Shown piece after piece: positions 26,340 through 37,211 of a DNA stretch of 64,000 nt (the first letter of the stretch is position 1; the number at the start of each line of letters is the position of its first letter). A model generated the notes under the pieces. That model was not told the DNA's origin and ran no database searches. It saw only the letters and a program-made list of their open reading frames with translations. The translations under genes were made by a program, and so were the position numbers. This DNA is from Takakia lepidozioides (lineage: Eukaryota; Streptophyta; Takakiopsida; Takakiales; Takakiaceae), in assembly GCA_030704615.1 (NCBI GenBank), contig CM060731.1, positions 26,536,001 through 26,600,000 of the forward strand, read 5' to 3'.

Positions 26340-26470
26340 GGCGCGGGGGTGGGGATTTGACTGCGGACCCCGCCAAGGGCGTCCCGGCAAGCCCCGGCGA
26401 CCGTACCGGCAGGCTGGCACGCACGCATTCAACTCGCATCCTATGTCTAGTGTGTTCCGCCAAAAGCATT
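26340..26470 (-). repeat. Copy 2 of the dispersed repeat at 24438-24560
   Basis: Reverse-complement copy with GGGGATTTGAC, GTACCGGCAGGC, GCACGCACGCATTCAAC and CATCCTATGTCTAGTGTG. The two copies could be two insertions in opposite orientation or the ends of a ~2-kb element; I favour two insertions because similarity stops at the B-box-like end. Confidence 0.55.
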
Positions 26471-27083
26471 ACTGCAATTTAAAAAAAAGTAAAAGTAAAA
26501 AATAAAAATAATTATTGTGTTGTAGTGAGTCTAGGCTTGTGCCTTAATATATAATATTTCAACTTATTTATTAAAATAAATTAAAATCCCCAATCAATAA
26601 ATAAATACATATTTTTGTCATTGTATTTAGTATTTTTAATATTCCACTATTTCAATTTATTTTGCAAAATAAAACAAAATGTTGGTTGGTTGGTTTTGTT
26701 GGTTGCTAGTTTGGCCTCATTTACCTCTTCGTTGTCTACTACCTCTTCATCACACGCCCTATGTCTACCTCTTCATCTTCCATTTTTGTCTGTCAAATCT
26801 ACAGCCCACGTCACGTATGATTAATCGAGGGCACATCATGCAAAGAGGAGTGTTGAGGATGGTTGTGTAAAATAAGTAGCATTGCACAATCTGACATTGT
26901 GGATACCAGTGCTACCATGCTCTTGGATCTGCGCACTTGTAGTGCTCAACTCAACTGTTTGTCTAACATTTTTGCTGGTGGACGTTGTACAAGGAGATTG
27001 AGTGTGAGGGTGGATAAAACTCCAAAATCTAGAAACATAGGCAAGAGACAACGGGGAACTCTATTGCAAGTACTGAGAGATGC

Positions 27084-29666
27084 ATGTCTGACACGATCAT
27101 GGCTAGAGGTAAGAAGAGGAGACGCGGGAGTGCCCCTCACCCTCGTAATTGTCAGGATGACGATGATGCAAACTCTGATGAGCAAGAGCACCACCACAAA
27201 GCCAAAGGCAAGGGCAAATTGAGAGATGATGATGTGATTGTGACAGAGATTGAGTCAAAGACGGTGAACGTCTGTGGCATATGTTTAGCCGAGGGGATAC
27301 TAGAGAGAGGGAAGTTGGATTGTTGTGATCACCATTTTTGTTTTGGTTGCATCATGGAATGGGCAAAAGTGGAGTCACGTTGCCCAATGTGCAAACAACG
27401 ATTTGTCACAATTGTACGCTCCCCATTGTCAGGCGTACTACGCAGCCGACCACGCACTTTCCAAATCCCCCATCGTAATCAGGTACTTTTTCATCATGAC
27501 CTAATTCTTGTTACGTACATTCATTTTGTTACATCCCATTGCATCACGTTCAAAATCATGAAAATTGAAGTGTTTTATGAGAATTTGGTTAAAGCTCATA
27601 TGTCCAGACTTCAAATTTGTTTTAAGTGCAAAAATTAATGTTCGCAAGACTTTTTGCTTGCTTGGGTCTGTCTTTTCTCTCTCACTTACTCTAACAGTTC
27701 AGTTTTATTGATGATAAATATGTGTGGGTAGGTTTACGAGCCAACAGAAGAAGAGATTCGTAACATGACAGATCCATATCAACACACTGTGTGTAGTGAA
27801 TGCCAAGAGGCAGGGGATGAGGGGCTCTTGCTTTTGTGTGATAGTTGCGATGGCGCAGCTCACACGTATTGTGTAGGCCTTGGTCGTACCGTACCACGCG
27901 GTGATTGGTTTTGTCTACCGTGCTCTTCCAAACATGTTCGTGGCATGAATAGTGATGAAGAAGAGGATGAGCAATCACTTGATGCCAACCCAAGCTCATT
28001 GCTTACAGTGCTTGTTACTCAAGTGCATTCTACTCCACATCGATCACGTCGAACCAGACGCATTTCCTCGACGCATATGGCCCATCGGAGTAGTGGTGGA
28101 ATTGGGATGCACAATAGGCTTACACATCCTCTTTGTCTTTCCGAAGATCATGCGAAGGTTCTGGCACATCCATTAACTGATCCCAATAATAATATCCTGC
28201 TAGATTCATCTCCAGGTGGGGCAAGAACCTTATTTCATCAACGTAGGTTAAGACAAAGAATACAAGACATTCGAGAAAATTGGGACCGCGTACAAACGGG
28301 AAATGTACAAGTTACTTCCACCTGTCGTGAGTCATCTCCATCTAGAGCACATGAAACTCAAGTAGTCGCGCATCAATGCGAGTCCACTTTGTGTGCATCA
28401 CATGTTTCCTCGTTTCATTCTACTCCCCAAACAACAATAACAACAACACTTGATGTTGACCTTGATAACAATGTTGCCAATGAGTGGACAATGTTGGAAC
28501 ACTCAAAAGTCCCCAGAAACAAATGTGCTAGTATTATCTCTTGCCCTGAGCAACATCGTATGGTCACTAGAAACATGAACTTACACTGTGTACCTTGCAG
28601 TAGTAATTCTGAGAATGAGTTGATATCAAACGACCCAAGAGCAAGTCAAAGAACAACTAACAACTCTGAACATTTGAGGAGGTACTATGACATCACTGCC
28701 GGTGATAATTACGTAGAAAATAGTTCAACAAATATGGCTAACGGTCGAATTGGATACTATCTTCGGGACAACAATCGAAATCGAAACAATTGTATGGAAA
28801 TATTGCACTCATCAACATCTAAGCACGTAAGGGAAAATTCAAGGTCAATGGGGAACCTCTCAGCAAGCATTGATGAAGGACGAGGTGCAATAAGAACAAG
28901 GTCAGCCTCAATAAAGAATGAACAAAGACCAATTGCATACAGAAGTGGGACAGAGAATACAAATGCAATATCGGGTGAAAAAAACTGTGTTTCAGAAATG
29001 AATCATGCCAGAGTTGTAGGCAGGGAAAATAAAATCAAGGAGATGAAAGATCAGCTTCTGAATATGGTGAAAGTGGAGCTGAAGCCTCTCTTTCAGCTTG
29101 GCCACATTGGTGAGATTATCATGTTATACAATTCAAGTTAATAAAATGTTAATTGTGGATTTATGTATGCGTTTATTATCTTATAAATATCTACAAAAGT
29201 CTAACTGGATTTGGGATTGGCATTAGCCAGTATGAAGGTGCTACCTACAGCAGCATGAAGGGCAAGATGGTTGAGATATGATGGCGGGAGCATAATCGTA
29301 TAACATTTTGAAGAAGAAAGAGAGCTAGTGAGGTTTATGAGTTAAGCATCTTACTTCTTCTTACGCACACACTCCTACTTACATACGCATAAAATTGAAG
29401 GTTTCGTTGTAAATTTTGTGCATGCAGATAAAGAACAACACAAGAAAATAGCGTGGACAGCAACACAAACCTTGTTGGCTGCTTTTGTACCAGAGCACCA
29501 AGGAGCTGAGGGAAGACTGTTTGGCAACTTGACATGCAATCACATGTCCACGACATCCTCCAGCTCCACTTTGCTACCTGAATGTTGCACCCACTGTTTG
29601 GGTGGCCATGTAAACGATGTAGTAGGATGTTTGGTGAGGAAATTTGTGGGTTTTAGAGGTGTGTAG
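27084..29666 (+). CDS. RING and PHD finger protein (3 exons)
   Basis: Exons 27084-27482, 27732-29109 and 29428-29666, all with GT-AG borders and matching phase, give about 671 residues. Seen: a basic N-terminus (GKKRRRG), a C3HC4 RING finger (CGIC ... CDHHFCFGC ... CPMC, residues ~63-105), then a C4HC3 PHD finger (CSEC ... CDSCDG ... H..C ... WFCLPC, residues ~150-198), a long Asn/Ser/Arg-rich linker, and a helical C-terminal block (LKPLFQLGHI then DKEQHKKIAWTATQTLL) split by the last intron. RING fingers are typical of ubiquitin E3 ligases and PHD fingers of histone-tail readers, so a chromatin-linked E3 is the likely role (inference). The ATG at 27084 is the first in frame before the RING. 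No frame damage; it looks functional. Confidence 0.85.
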
Positions 29667-29953
29667 AACTAGTCTCTCGATCACCCACATCTTTCTTCAA
29701 TGGCTTCTAATGAAGATTGTAATATTGCTACGTAATTCACACCATTTTTTTCCATGTGAACTCCAATTTTTCACTATGGGATTTGACCCCACATCTGACT
29801 ACCCGCAGGTCTATACATGTCCTACCTACTGTGTCATACAAATATATTTATACATGTACAATACAAAACTAAATACATGTAGAAATACTATAAGTTATAA
29901 ATAAGCAGTACCTTGCGCCTCTTAGACCACATATCCAAGTAGGGGGATGCTAG

Positions 29954-32054
29954 TCCATGAGCAGCTCACGTGAGCAGAAAATCTCGTGAGCAGAATTCTA
30001 CTTACGTTTGAGGATGACATGGACCTGCTTGGGGCCTTAACCGCGGACCTTAAAGCCACATAAGGCCTATTTCCGCGGGCAGTAGACGTGTAAATCTGGG
30101 CAGTAGTCCCTTATTATCTGGAACGTAAATTGTCTGAAAGAAAATGAATGTTGGATAAATGATGGATGAATTCTAAATGAATGTTGGATTAGTAATGGAT
30201 GAAAAACATCCCGATTGGAGAATATTCTTGACTCAAATAATCCTTGATTTACAGCGGTTGTTTTTCCACTTCTTCTTCGGTACACCGTTTAGTTTGTTTG
30301 AAATTAGAAGTTAAATTGCAGAGTGACCACTTCTTGTACACACTGAATGAACATGATATTTTTATTTTTATTTTTTTTCACTTCCTCTTCTATAGATTGT
30401 GTAATATGTGCCGTCATATGAGGGTCGAACACATGGATGCCGAGGCACAATGTACACGAAGGAAACAGTCACAGTTGACAGTGGGGAGCATCCATTGTAT
30501 CTCATAAGTTATTTTAATCACCTCTTCTTCTCCAGAGAGTGGCGAACTGTAGCATTGTACATCACATATCATATTTGAAGTTCACTATGTACCCCAATTC
30601 ATTTGGCCAGTTTGGGAAGGTCATGCAACCCGACACTGTGGGAAGAGCCAATCTGTGGGACAGCAGGAGGTTTGGAGAGGAGGGAAATGGCTCGACAGGA
30701 TGTAAATACCTATACGCCTAGGCTAACGTAGAAGTAGGAGGTGGTCCCTCCTTCTACTTCTAGAGAGGAGTCGGTGGGGACGAGGCGGAATCTAAACCAT
30801 CTTGAAATAAATAAAAGTCTTACTATGTGCATGAACTAATATGTAGCATCACAAAGTTCACATGGAAACCAGCATAGAGTGAATTGCAGAGCAGAACCCC
30901 ACACGGTGTTAAAACAAAAATGTGTTTGCATTTGTTTCCTTCAAGGCACCCGTTAGAGGTTATTTTTTCCTCTCATGTTTCCAGGACGTTCTTGTCCTTC
31001 CTTTTAAATAAAGTTCTCAGGGCCTGTATTCCTTGTTGATAAAAAAAAACAAAAAAAACAAAAAACAAGAAACAACTTTGCAGGGACTTTGGGCACTTCT
31101 AAGTCCACCATATCTCATACCTAAATTATGCTTGCTTTGAAACAAGCTTAATTTTGTCCACTTCAAAATTCAGCATTTGTCCGGTCTCAATCATCCACTG
31201 CTGCTTCTAATATTGATGGTCTCTTCTTGGACTTCAAATAGTGCAGAATATGCCTCTGCAAGATACTGCGGACAGTTTTTGCAGTCTTCACAATATACTT
31301 CATGTGATTGGCATTGCCATCACCATTTGCAATGATGTTGACATTTACATTGAACATTTAAACTTTTGATGGTTCCTATGTATTCTTTGTCTCAATGATC
31401 CTGTTTGATTTTGGCGGAATTTATCTTTGTTAATGACTTCAATCCGTGCTGCATTTTATTCATCCTACATATATGAATAGAATGGGTTGATTATCCTAAC
31501 TCAACACAACCAGAACTGTGTTTGTTATGTTGACGACATCATTCCGTGCGTCATGTTTTTCTCACCAAACTGGCTCTGCTTTTCTATCATGCTCACGATT
31601 GAAATCTGCTCACGCTTACTCAAATCTGCTTACGTGAGCTACTCGCGGCGTAACTTCTCTCACTTCTGTGGATGGCTCCATGCTGGTTAACGGTCACACT
31701 TTCTTGAATGAGATCAATCTTCTTGTACAATCAATCTTATTTAAGTCATCCATGGTTCATTCATCTGATCATTTTTCATCCCACATTCATCCATCATTTA
31801 TCACTTCTCATCTTTCATTCATCCATGGTTCATTTCATCACACATTCATCTCAAATTGCGTGCATGGAGCTCAACATCTTTGGTCCCAGGGAGCTTATGT
31901 TACCCTCCATTTCACACGAGTTTGCGTCCACGACAATAGGCCCTGTTTTTTCCTCGGCTATAGGCTCCGCTTCCCTAATTTGCTCGCGCTTAGAATCTAG
32001 TCACGCTTAAGGGCATCTGCTCACGCTTAGTGTGCAAAGCGTGAGCCTGCTCAC
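29954..32054. mobile_element. Candidate 2.1-kb non-autonomous transposon with GTGAGC-rich ends
   Basis: The left end carries TGAGCAGCTCACGTGAGCAG (29958-29976) and the right end carries GTGAGCCTGCTCAC (32041-32054) in inverted layout. Inside, a GGATGAAT minisatellite on the left (30141-30206) is mirrored by ATTCATCC repeats on the right (31743-31860), and AGGCC/CCGCGG motifs sit between ends and minisatellites. ATGCTAG flanks both sides (29947-29953 and 32055-32061), a possible target duplication. No transposase is seen in the interior. The layout matches the ends of the 36.5-59.8 kb element. Confidence 0.5.
31048..31080 (+). repeat. A-rich tract
   Basis: A run of A blocks broken by single C or G, of the type left by the poly(A) tail of a retroposed sequence. 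I cannot identify what lies upstream of it. Confidence 0.4.
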
Positions 32055-32061
32055 ATGCTAG

Positions 32062-33081
32062 CTTTTCTCATCCAAATAGATCATAGCTGTTCCTTACCAC
32101 TGCAACGGAAAAGACCATGATACAGCAGGAAAAACTGAGAGATAGATATGTAGCAAAAACTTTCAGTGGAACTTGCTTTCAGACTTCCACATAGAAGCGC
32201 AAATGCTCTACATTTATCTTCCCGCCAAACCATACTACGTCCGCAACATGCAATGGCGCTGCTCAGAGGCCTCTCTCTGCCCTCAAATTGGACCCGTGAT
32301 CTTCCACAGCAGCATTGGTATGCAAAATTCAGTTGTACATGCACGCACGGTGTCCTCAACCGGTGTCAAGAATCAAGGACAATTGGGATCCTCAATAGAC
32401 AATCAAACAACTGCCTAGTACCTTTAAGTCCATGACAGACACTTCATCCTCCTCCAATTCATCTAAATCAGCTGCTTGCAATACACACCCTGCAACCCTT
32501 AGGGCAAAATTCAATGAATGGTACTCTCTCTCTCTCTCTACTGCTACTATTATTTTCACACGAGCATTTGTTCATTGTTTCCATTATGGGCAACTGATAT
32601 GCACTGTGTATGAGCATTAGAAACACTACAATCAATTATAGAAATAACCAAGGTCAAAGTCTAGCAATGAGCAGAAAAACATATATATTGGGGTGCAACA
32701 TATCATAGGTCATATACATGTATTGCAGGAACCTCAACAAATGATAATGATACTACTTTGTTATGTAAAGGGAACATTTAGCATTATTTTTCTACAAATC
32801 CATTACAAATTTACACCTTACAGAGATCCATGAAATTGAGGAATCAAGAAAACATATCCACATGGCTGATTCTACTTCTTCCTAGTGAACCCTCATGTTG
32901 TACAATCTTTCGAGTATATCGTATTGTCAAGGGTATTTAGAGTAATACACGTTCTCTCTCAGATACACATGCCTACTCGAAGGCCTACATCTATGTCCAT
33001 ACACAAATTGGCTACAGTCTTCCTTCATCTCTCCAAAATAAACTTTGCGTTTGTGGCAACACTTCCTGCAGCCATACACAG
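32062..33081. other. Intergenic, no supported gene
   Basis: Two overlapping open frames around 32166-32435 have no recognisable content. A short CT repeat is present at 32526-32541. Nothing else stands out. Confidence 0.35.
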
Positions 33082-34694
33082 TTAGAGAACTTGAATGTTG
33101 TCTCGACACAACTCGATCAAATCACCAGTCAATTTCGGGACATCTACCGATCTTACTATCTCCTTCAAAGCCCATTGTACGACTACATCTAGGTGTTTCC
33201 TCATGCGACAAAACATTGAACTCTTTCTAGTTCTTTTCTCCTTTGGAATTCCCAATGCTTTTGCCTCAGCAAAATCAATGATGCCAGGCAGAATGTCAAC
33301 TACTTTGTCAATGCCCATGACATGCATAACTATGGTTTTTTTGGCTAGAAATGAAAGGTGCTTGAATACCTGTCACCCCAATTCAACCAACACACATGAG
33401 ATGACTGCATGGACCTCCATATCCTTCTCCTAGGCTATTGATCAAGCACTTGTTTTGAAAACAGAATTGAAAGCAACAATACATGTCTAAGATCCACAAA
33501 GATACAAAAATACAAAACTACCTCTTCAGTGTGAGGTGAGCTCTCTGGAGCGACTGTCCGAACCTTCTTCACATTCTTCATAGGTACATTATAATCCTCC
33601 TCGTCCCCAAACTTATCCTTCATTGGAACCCGTGAATTTTTCCGTGTAGTTGATTCCAATACATAGCCAACTTGCTCTTCAACTGTTCTTTCTTTGTCGT
33701 GCACCTAAGCATCGTGCCACAACATACATCGTTGTCCACCACACAATCTAAGCACACAATCCTAGAAAGCTATACCACAATGATAATGAAAGTGAACATA
33801 ATGGAAACCTCAAATGGCCATTTCAATATTGAAATGGGCCATTCGGTCTATTCAAATGGCCATTTGAATATTGGAATGAGCCATTTGAATAGTTCAAATG
33901 GCCATTTCATTTTTAGTATCCCTATCGTACTGCCTCTGTGGCCTCCACAGGGTTATTTTTTCCCTATTTTTGGTTGAACTTTACTATGTGTTCCTTTCGC
34001 CTCGGCCTTTCATTCTTAATATGATTTATATCAAATAAACTCCTAAAAATTATACGAGCATCTGCAGCACTGAAGTATGCATCAAACACACCAAACCCCG
34101 CTTGGATGCGATGAGGGGAAAACAAATGGTGGCAAATGGAAGTCGAGTTAGTATTGTAAACTCAAAATTAACGGTGTACGAGCAAAATTGGAGGTGTACA
34201 AGAGGGTGTACGAGCATCCGATGGATGGGGTCGAGGTGCCCACTATCATCTGTCAATTTCATCACGTTTTCATCGCAACATGTCATGTCCACGCGCCGCG
34301 GTGTAACACGCTAGCAGTCAAAATTTAGTCCTTTTCAGGAGTGTCAGTGGTACACATTAGCATGCTTTCACCCAACAAGCAACTCTGTCGTGCCAGGGTT
34401 GTGGTTGAGAATTCATTCGGTATTTTAAAAAAAACGTTCAATGAACTACTTATCAAATCAAATCTGCATGTGCAATTTCTTCCGGACGTGGGCCATTGAA
34501 TCAACATGATCGGTACCTCGACCTTGTCCTCGACCAGAAGATCTACCACCTCGGCCTCGCCTGGCTCCAACGCCTCGACCATGACCCTGCATTGCATCAG
34601 AGCTTGCACCAAAATTCGAATCCATGGCGGAGCAATAGTAATCGCAACAATAGTCTCGCAAATAGACAAGAACAACAACCTCGCTGTGCTGCAA
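33082..34694 (-). CDS. Tentative minus-strand gene of unknown function
   Basis: Three minus-strand pieces could belong together: an Arg-Gly-rich start (around 34694-34458, GARRGRGGRSSGRGQGRG), a charged exon (33704-33535, TVEEQVGYVLES, KDKFGDEEDYNVP, with a GTAGTT donor after TEE) and a last exon (33387-33082, beginning after a CAG acceptor, with VMGIDKVVDILPGIIDFAEA and VQWALKEIVRSVDVPKLTGDLIE, stop at 33082). The last exon has the feel of a helical host or transposon accessory protein. I do not recognise the family, and the exon chain is a guess. The palindrome cluster at 33817-33919 would be intronic. Confidence 0.35.
33817..33919. repeat. Cluster of AAATGGCCATTT palindromes
   Basis: AAATGGCCATTT and near copies occur at least four times in about 100 bp, alternating with TTGAATATTGGAA-like stretches. 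The region can form several alternative hairpins. No coding sense. Confidence 0.7.
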
Positions 34695-34804
34695 TCGCCT
34701 CGCACCCTTGCAATGTTTCTCACCTCCGTGTTGCTAGATTACCTCACTAGTTTGCAGATCGATAATCTGCCACCGGCGGGAGAGAGTATTTTAAACGGAT
34801 TTTA

Positions 34805-34925
34805 AAAGATTTTTTTAACACTTGCGCCATTAGCAACCATTAGCGCTATCACCTGCTGTTAGCTCTAGTGATAGCCCGTGCCACCGAGGCTATCTAGCGA
34901 CACCGGGGGCGCAGGTGTGAACAAC
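34805..34925. repeat. Imperfect inverted repeat
   Basis: AACACTTGCGCC at the left is mirrored by GGCGCAGGTGTGA at the right, with GCTATCAC / GTGATAGC nested inside. It could be a very small foldback element; no target duplication is evident. Confidence 0.4.
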
Positions 34926-35104
34926 CATAGTAAAATGATGATTTATCGATCGGGATAACAGCAGTGTGAACTGACCTTTAAAAACGTTTGGTCAAACAAC
35001 TCTTGAAAACATTGAGCATTGTGACAAAACTACTCTGAAAATTTCAGTTTTTCTTGTGGGATCGTGGTATACGACATAGTTCATCCATCCATGCACTGCA
35101 GTTG

Positions 35105-35891
35105 GAAGCAGAAGAATCACTACAAATATAGCCGTACGCCTTCAGAAATGGCCTCCAAATTGTGAAGCTCTTGGCAACGCGTCAGAACGAGGACCTACAA
35201 GTTGGTGAGTTTGCTCATCTACTGCGGCAATGTTTTCAGACTCTTGCACCCTTCCAACCAAAGGGTCGTCAATGCAGAGAGTTGCATCGACTCTGATAAC
35301 TCCTGTAAATTGCTGCAACCATCCAAGAGGAGAATGTAGAGGCGTGAAAGGTTGCCGATGGACTCTGGCAACGCGACGAGCCCTTCACAACCATCCAAGC
35401 TGAGCTGCGTGAGCATTTTCAGTTTACCGATGGACTCTGGTAATCTGACTAGACTTTTACACCCATCCAAGTTAAGCATATGCAACCGTTTGAGGTTGCC
35501 GATAGACTCCGGCATTGCGACGAGCCCTTCACAACCATCCAAGCTGAGCTGCGTGAGCATTTTCAGTTCACCGATGGACTCTGGTAATCTGACTAGACTT
35601 TTACACCCATCCAAGTTGAGCATATGCTTGAGGTTGCCGATAGACTCCAGCAACGCGACGAGCCCTTCACAACCACCCAAACTCAGATGTGTGAGCATTT
35701 TCAAATCATCGATGGACTCTGGTAATTTGACTAGACTTTTACACTCATCCAAGGCGTATCCAGCAGTTCGAGGTTGCCGATGGACTTCGGCAACGTGACG
35801 AGCCCTTCACAACCATCCAAGTTGAGCTGCGTGAGCATTTTCAGTTCACCGATGGACTCTGGTAATCTGACTAGACTTTTACACTCGGGTA
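35105..35891 (-). pseudogene. Leucine-rich-repeat gene remnant
   Basis: The minus strand encodes about nine 24-residue plant-type LRRs of the form LKMLTQLSLDGCEGLVALPE and LHMLNLDGCKSLVRLPES. These are arranged as 48-residue pairs, so the DNA repeats with a period of about 144 bp (phrases recur at 35405, 35549, 35690 and 35827). This LRR style is found in plant NLR-type and related receptor proteins, but no NB-ARC or TIR domain is present. A frame change lies at about 35740, and in-frame stops follow at about 35219-35222 while LRR-like sequence still continues to ~35110. I take it as a broken gene end. Confidence 0.8.
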
Positions 35892-36239
35892 TTTGCAGAA
35901 TTGGGTGTCTCAGTTTTTGCGTAACATGACAGTTTCTGCAGTGACCTCCATACATGGTTTTACCCATATTTGTTTCACATGTCGACAGTGGCATTTTACC
36001 CTTCCAGCAGCATCTCCGCTCTGCACGAGATCTTCTACCGGCACTGGCGCGAGCATGTCTACCACCATTCGAGCAGTTGGTTGCTCAAGGCCTCGACCAT
36101 CATCATGAGTCCATTTCTGAGCGCGTGCACCGTCATTCCTTTTCCAGCATGCTCTCAAGTGCTTCTTCTGAGTTGCATCGAGCCCGACTTCTATCATGCG
36201 CAAGACCCGGAGCAGGGGCATGGTTGGCAGCACGACCCA

Positions 36240-36545
36240 CTCTCGCACCTTTTCGCCTCTCATCCCCTATTTCACTACTGCGCTCCGCCTTCGACTCGGT
36301 TTGCCTCATCTTTTGGCATTGGGTCTTCAGCGCTGCGTCTGTCTTCAACCCATCGATGACCTTGCCATCCATCTCCTCCGCTGTCCATGTGGTTGTGAGC
36401 GCATTGCGTGTCATGATATGGTTCGCGATGCGGTATAATCTATTGCTCGGGAGGCAGGGTATCATGTACTGCATGAGCAATCACATCTACGACCCACGTT
36501 CACGTCCCACTCTACACGCCGCCGTGTGGACATCAGGGATGCCTC
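36240..36545 (+). pseudogene. LINE C-terminal fragment (before the nuclease-like motif)
   Basis: Readable blocks are LRLGLPHLLALGLQRC, HLLRCPCGCERIACHDMVRDA, AREAGYHVLHEQSHL and RRRVDI. Cys-rich HLLRCP-type blocks followed by a V-D-I strand are seen after the RT domain in some LINE families with a restriction-like endonuclease (family assignment is inference). It has one stop (TAA at 36436-36438) and stops being LINE-like exactly where the GTGAGC-rich end begins at 36546. Confidence 0.6.
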
Positions 36546-36594
36546 GGCGTGAGCCTGGTCACGTGATCGCGTGAGCGCAACTGCGCTCACAAAT
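36546..36594 (+). repeat. Left terminal GTGAGC cluster
   Basis: GGCGTGAGC, GTCACGTGATC, GCGTGAGCGC and GCGCTCAC within 50 bp. Subterminal repeat arrays like this are common transposase-binding regions in plant DNA transposons (inference). Confidence 0.5.
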
Positions 36595-36728
36595 GCCACG
36601 TCACGGGGCTCAGTCCACGTCATCACACGTGAAGGCCGAGTCACCACGCGCCAGAAAGAAGTGGAGTGTATTCCGCGGATTGGCACCCTTTACCGCGGAA
36701 ACAAGCTGGACGACATAATAAAGGCATT

Positions 36729-37060
36729 GAATAAAGGATGGATGAATGTACAGTTGGATGATAAACAGATGGATGAGTGTGAAAAATGTATGTAGATGGA
36801 TGAATGACGGATGGATAAGAGTAAAATGGATGAATGTATAATGGATGTTGAGCAATGACAAAAATTCATGACAGGAAGATGCATGACCAAATCTTTTGAC
36901 GAATGCACAAAGTATATGAAATGAGTGTGGAAGGTTTGTGGGGGTGGATTAAAGAGTACAGAGGATGAATGTACAATGGATGTTGTACAAAGGAAGCTTT
37001 CATGAATGGAGCACGCATGAATACAGTGTAGATGAATGCACAATGGATATGAGAAGAGTC
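36729..37060 (+). repeat. GGATGAAT minisatellite
   Basis: Loose tandem copies of (A/T)GGATGAATG with variable spacers over about 330 bp. The same motif is next to the left end of the 2.1-kb element (30141-30206) and, reversed, next to its right end. Confidence 0.75.
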
Positions 37061-37211
37061 AGGAAGGTTTGTGAGATGGATTCATACATATAGCAATTTA
37101 AACGAAAGTTGATTCTGTGATTATTATTTGTTCTAAAGGAACAACTACGGTGGAAGAAGGGGATTCAACGTTTTCCAGATAATATGAAAATGAATATTAA
37201 AAGAATACAGT

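Noticed and set aside
24438-26470. A single 2-kb inverted-repeat transposon
   Set aside because: Similarity of the two ends is only about 120 bp and stops at a B-box-like motif; two separate repeat copies are more likely.
26863-27222. Open frame overlapping the RING exon
   Set aside because: Different frame from the RING-PHD protein and without domain content.
35954-36574. 206-codon plus-strand open frame
   Set aside because: The LINE-like residues lie in another frame; this one reflects composition.
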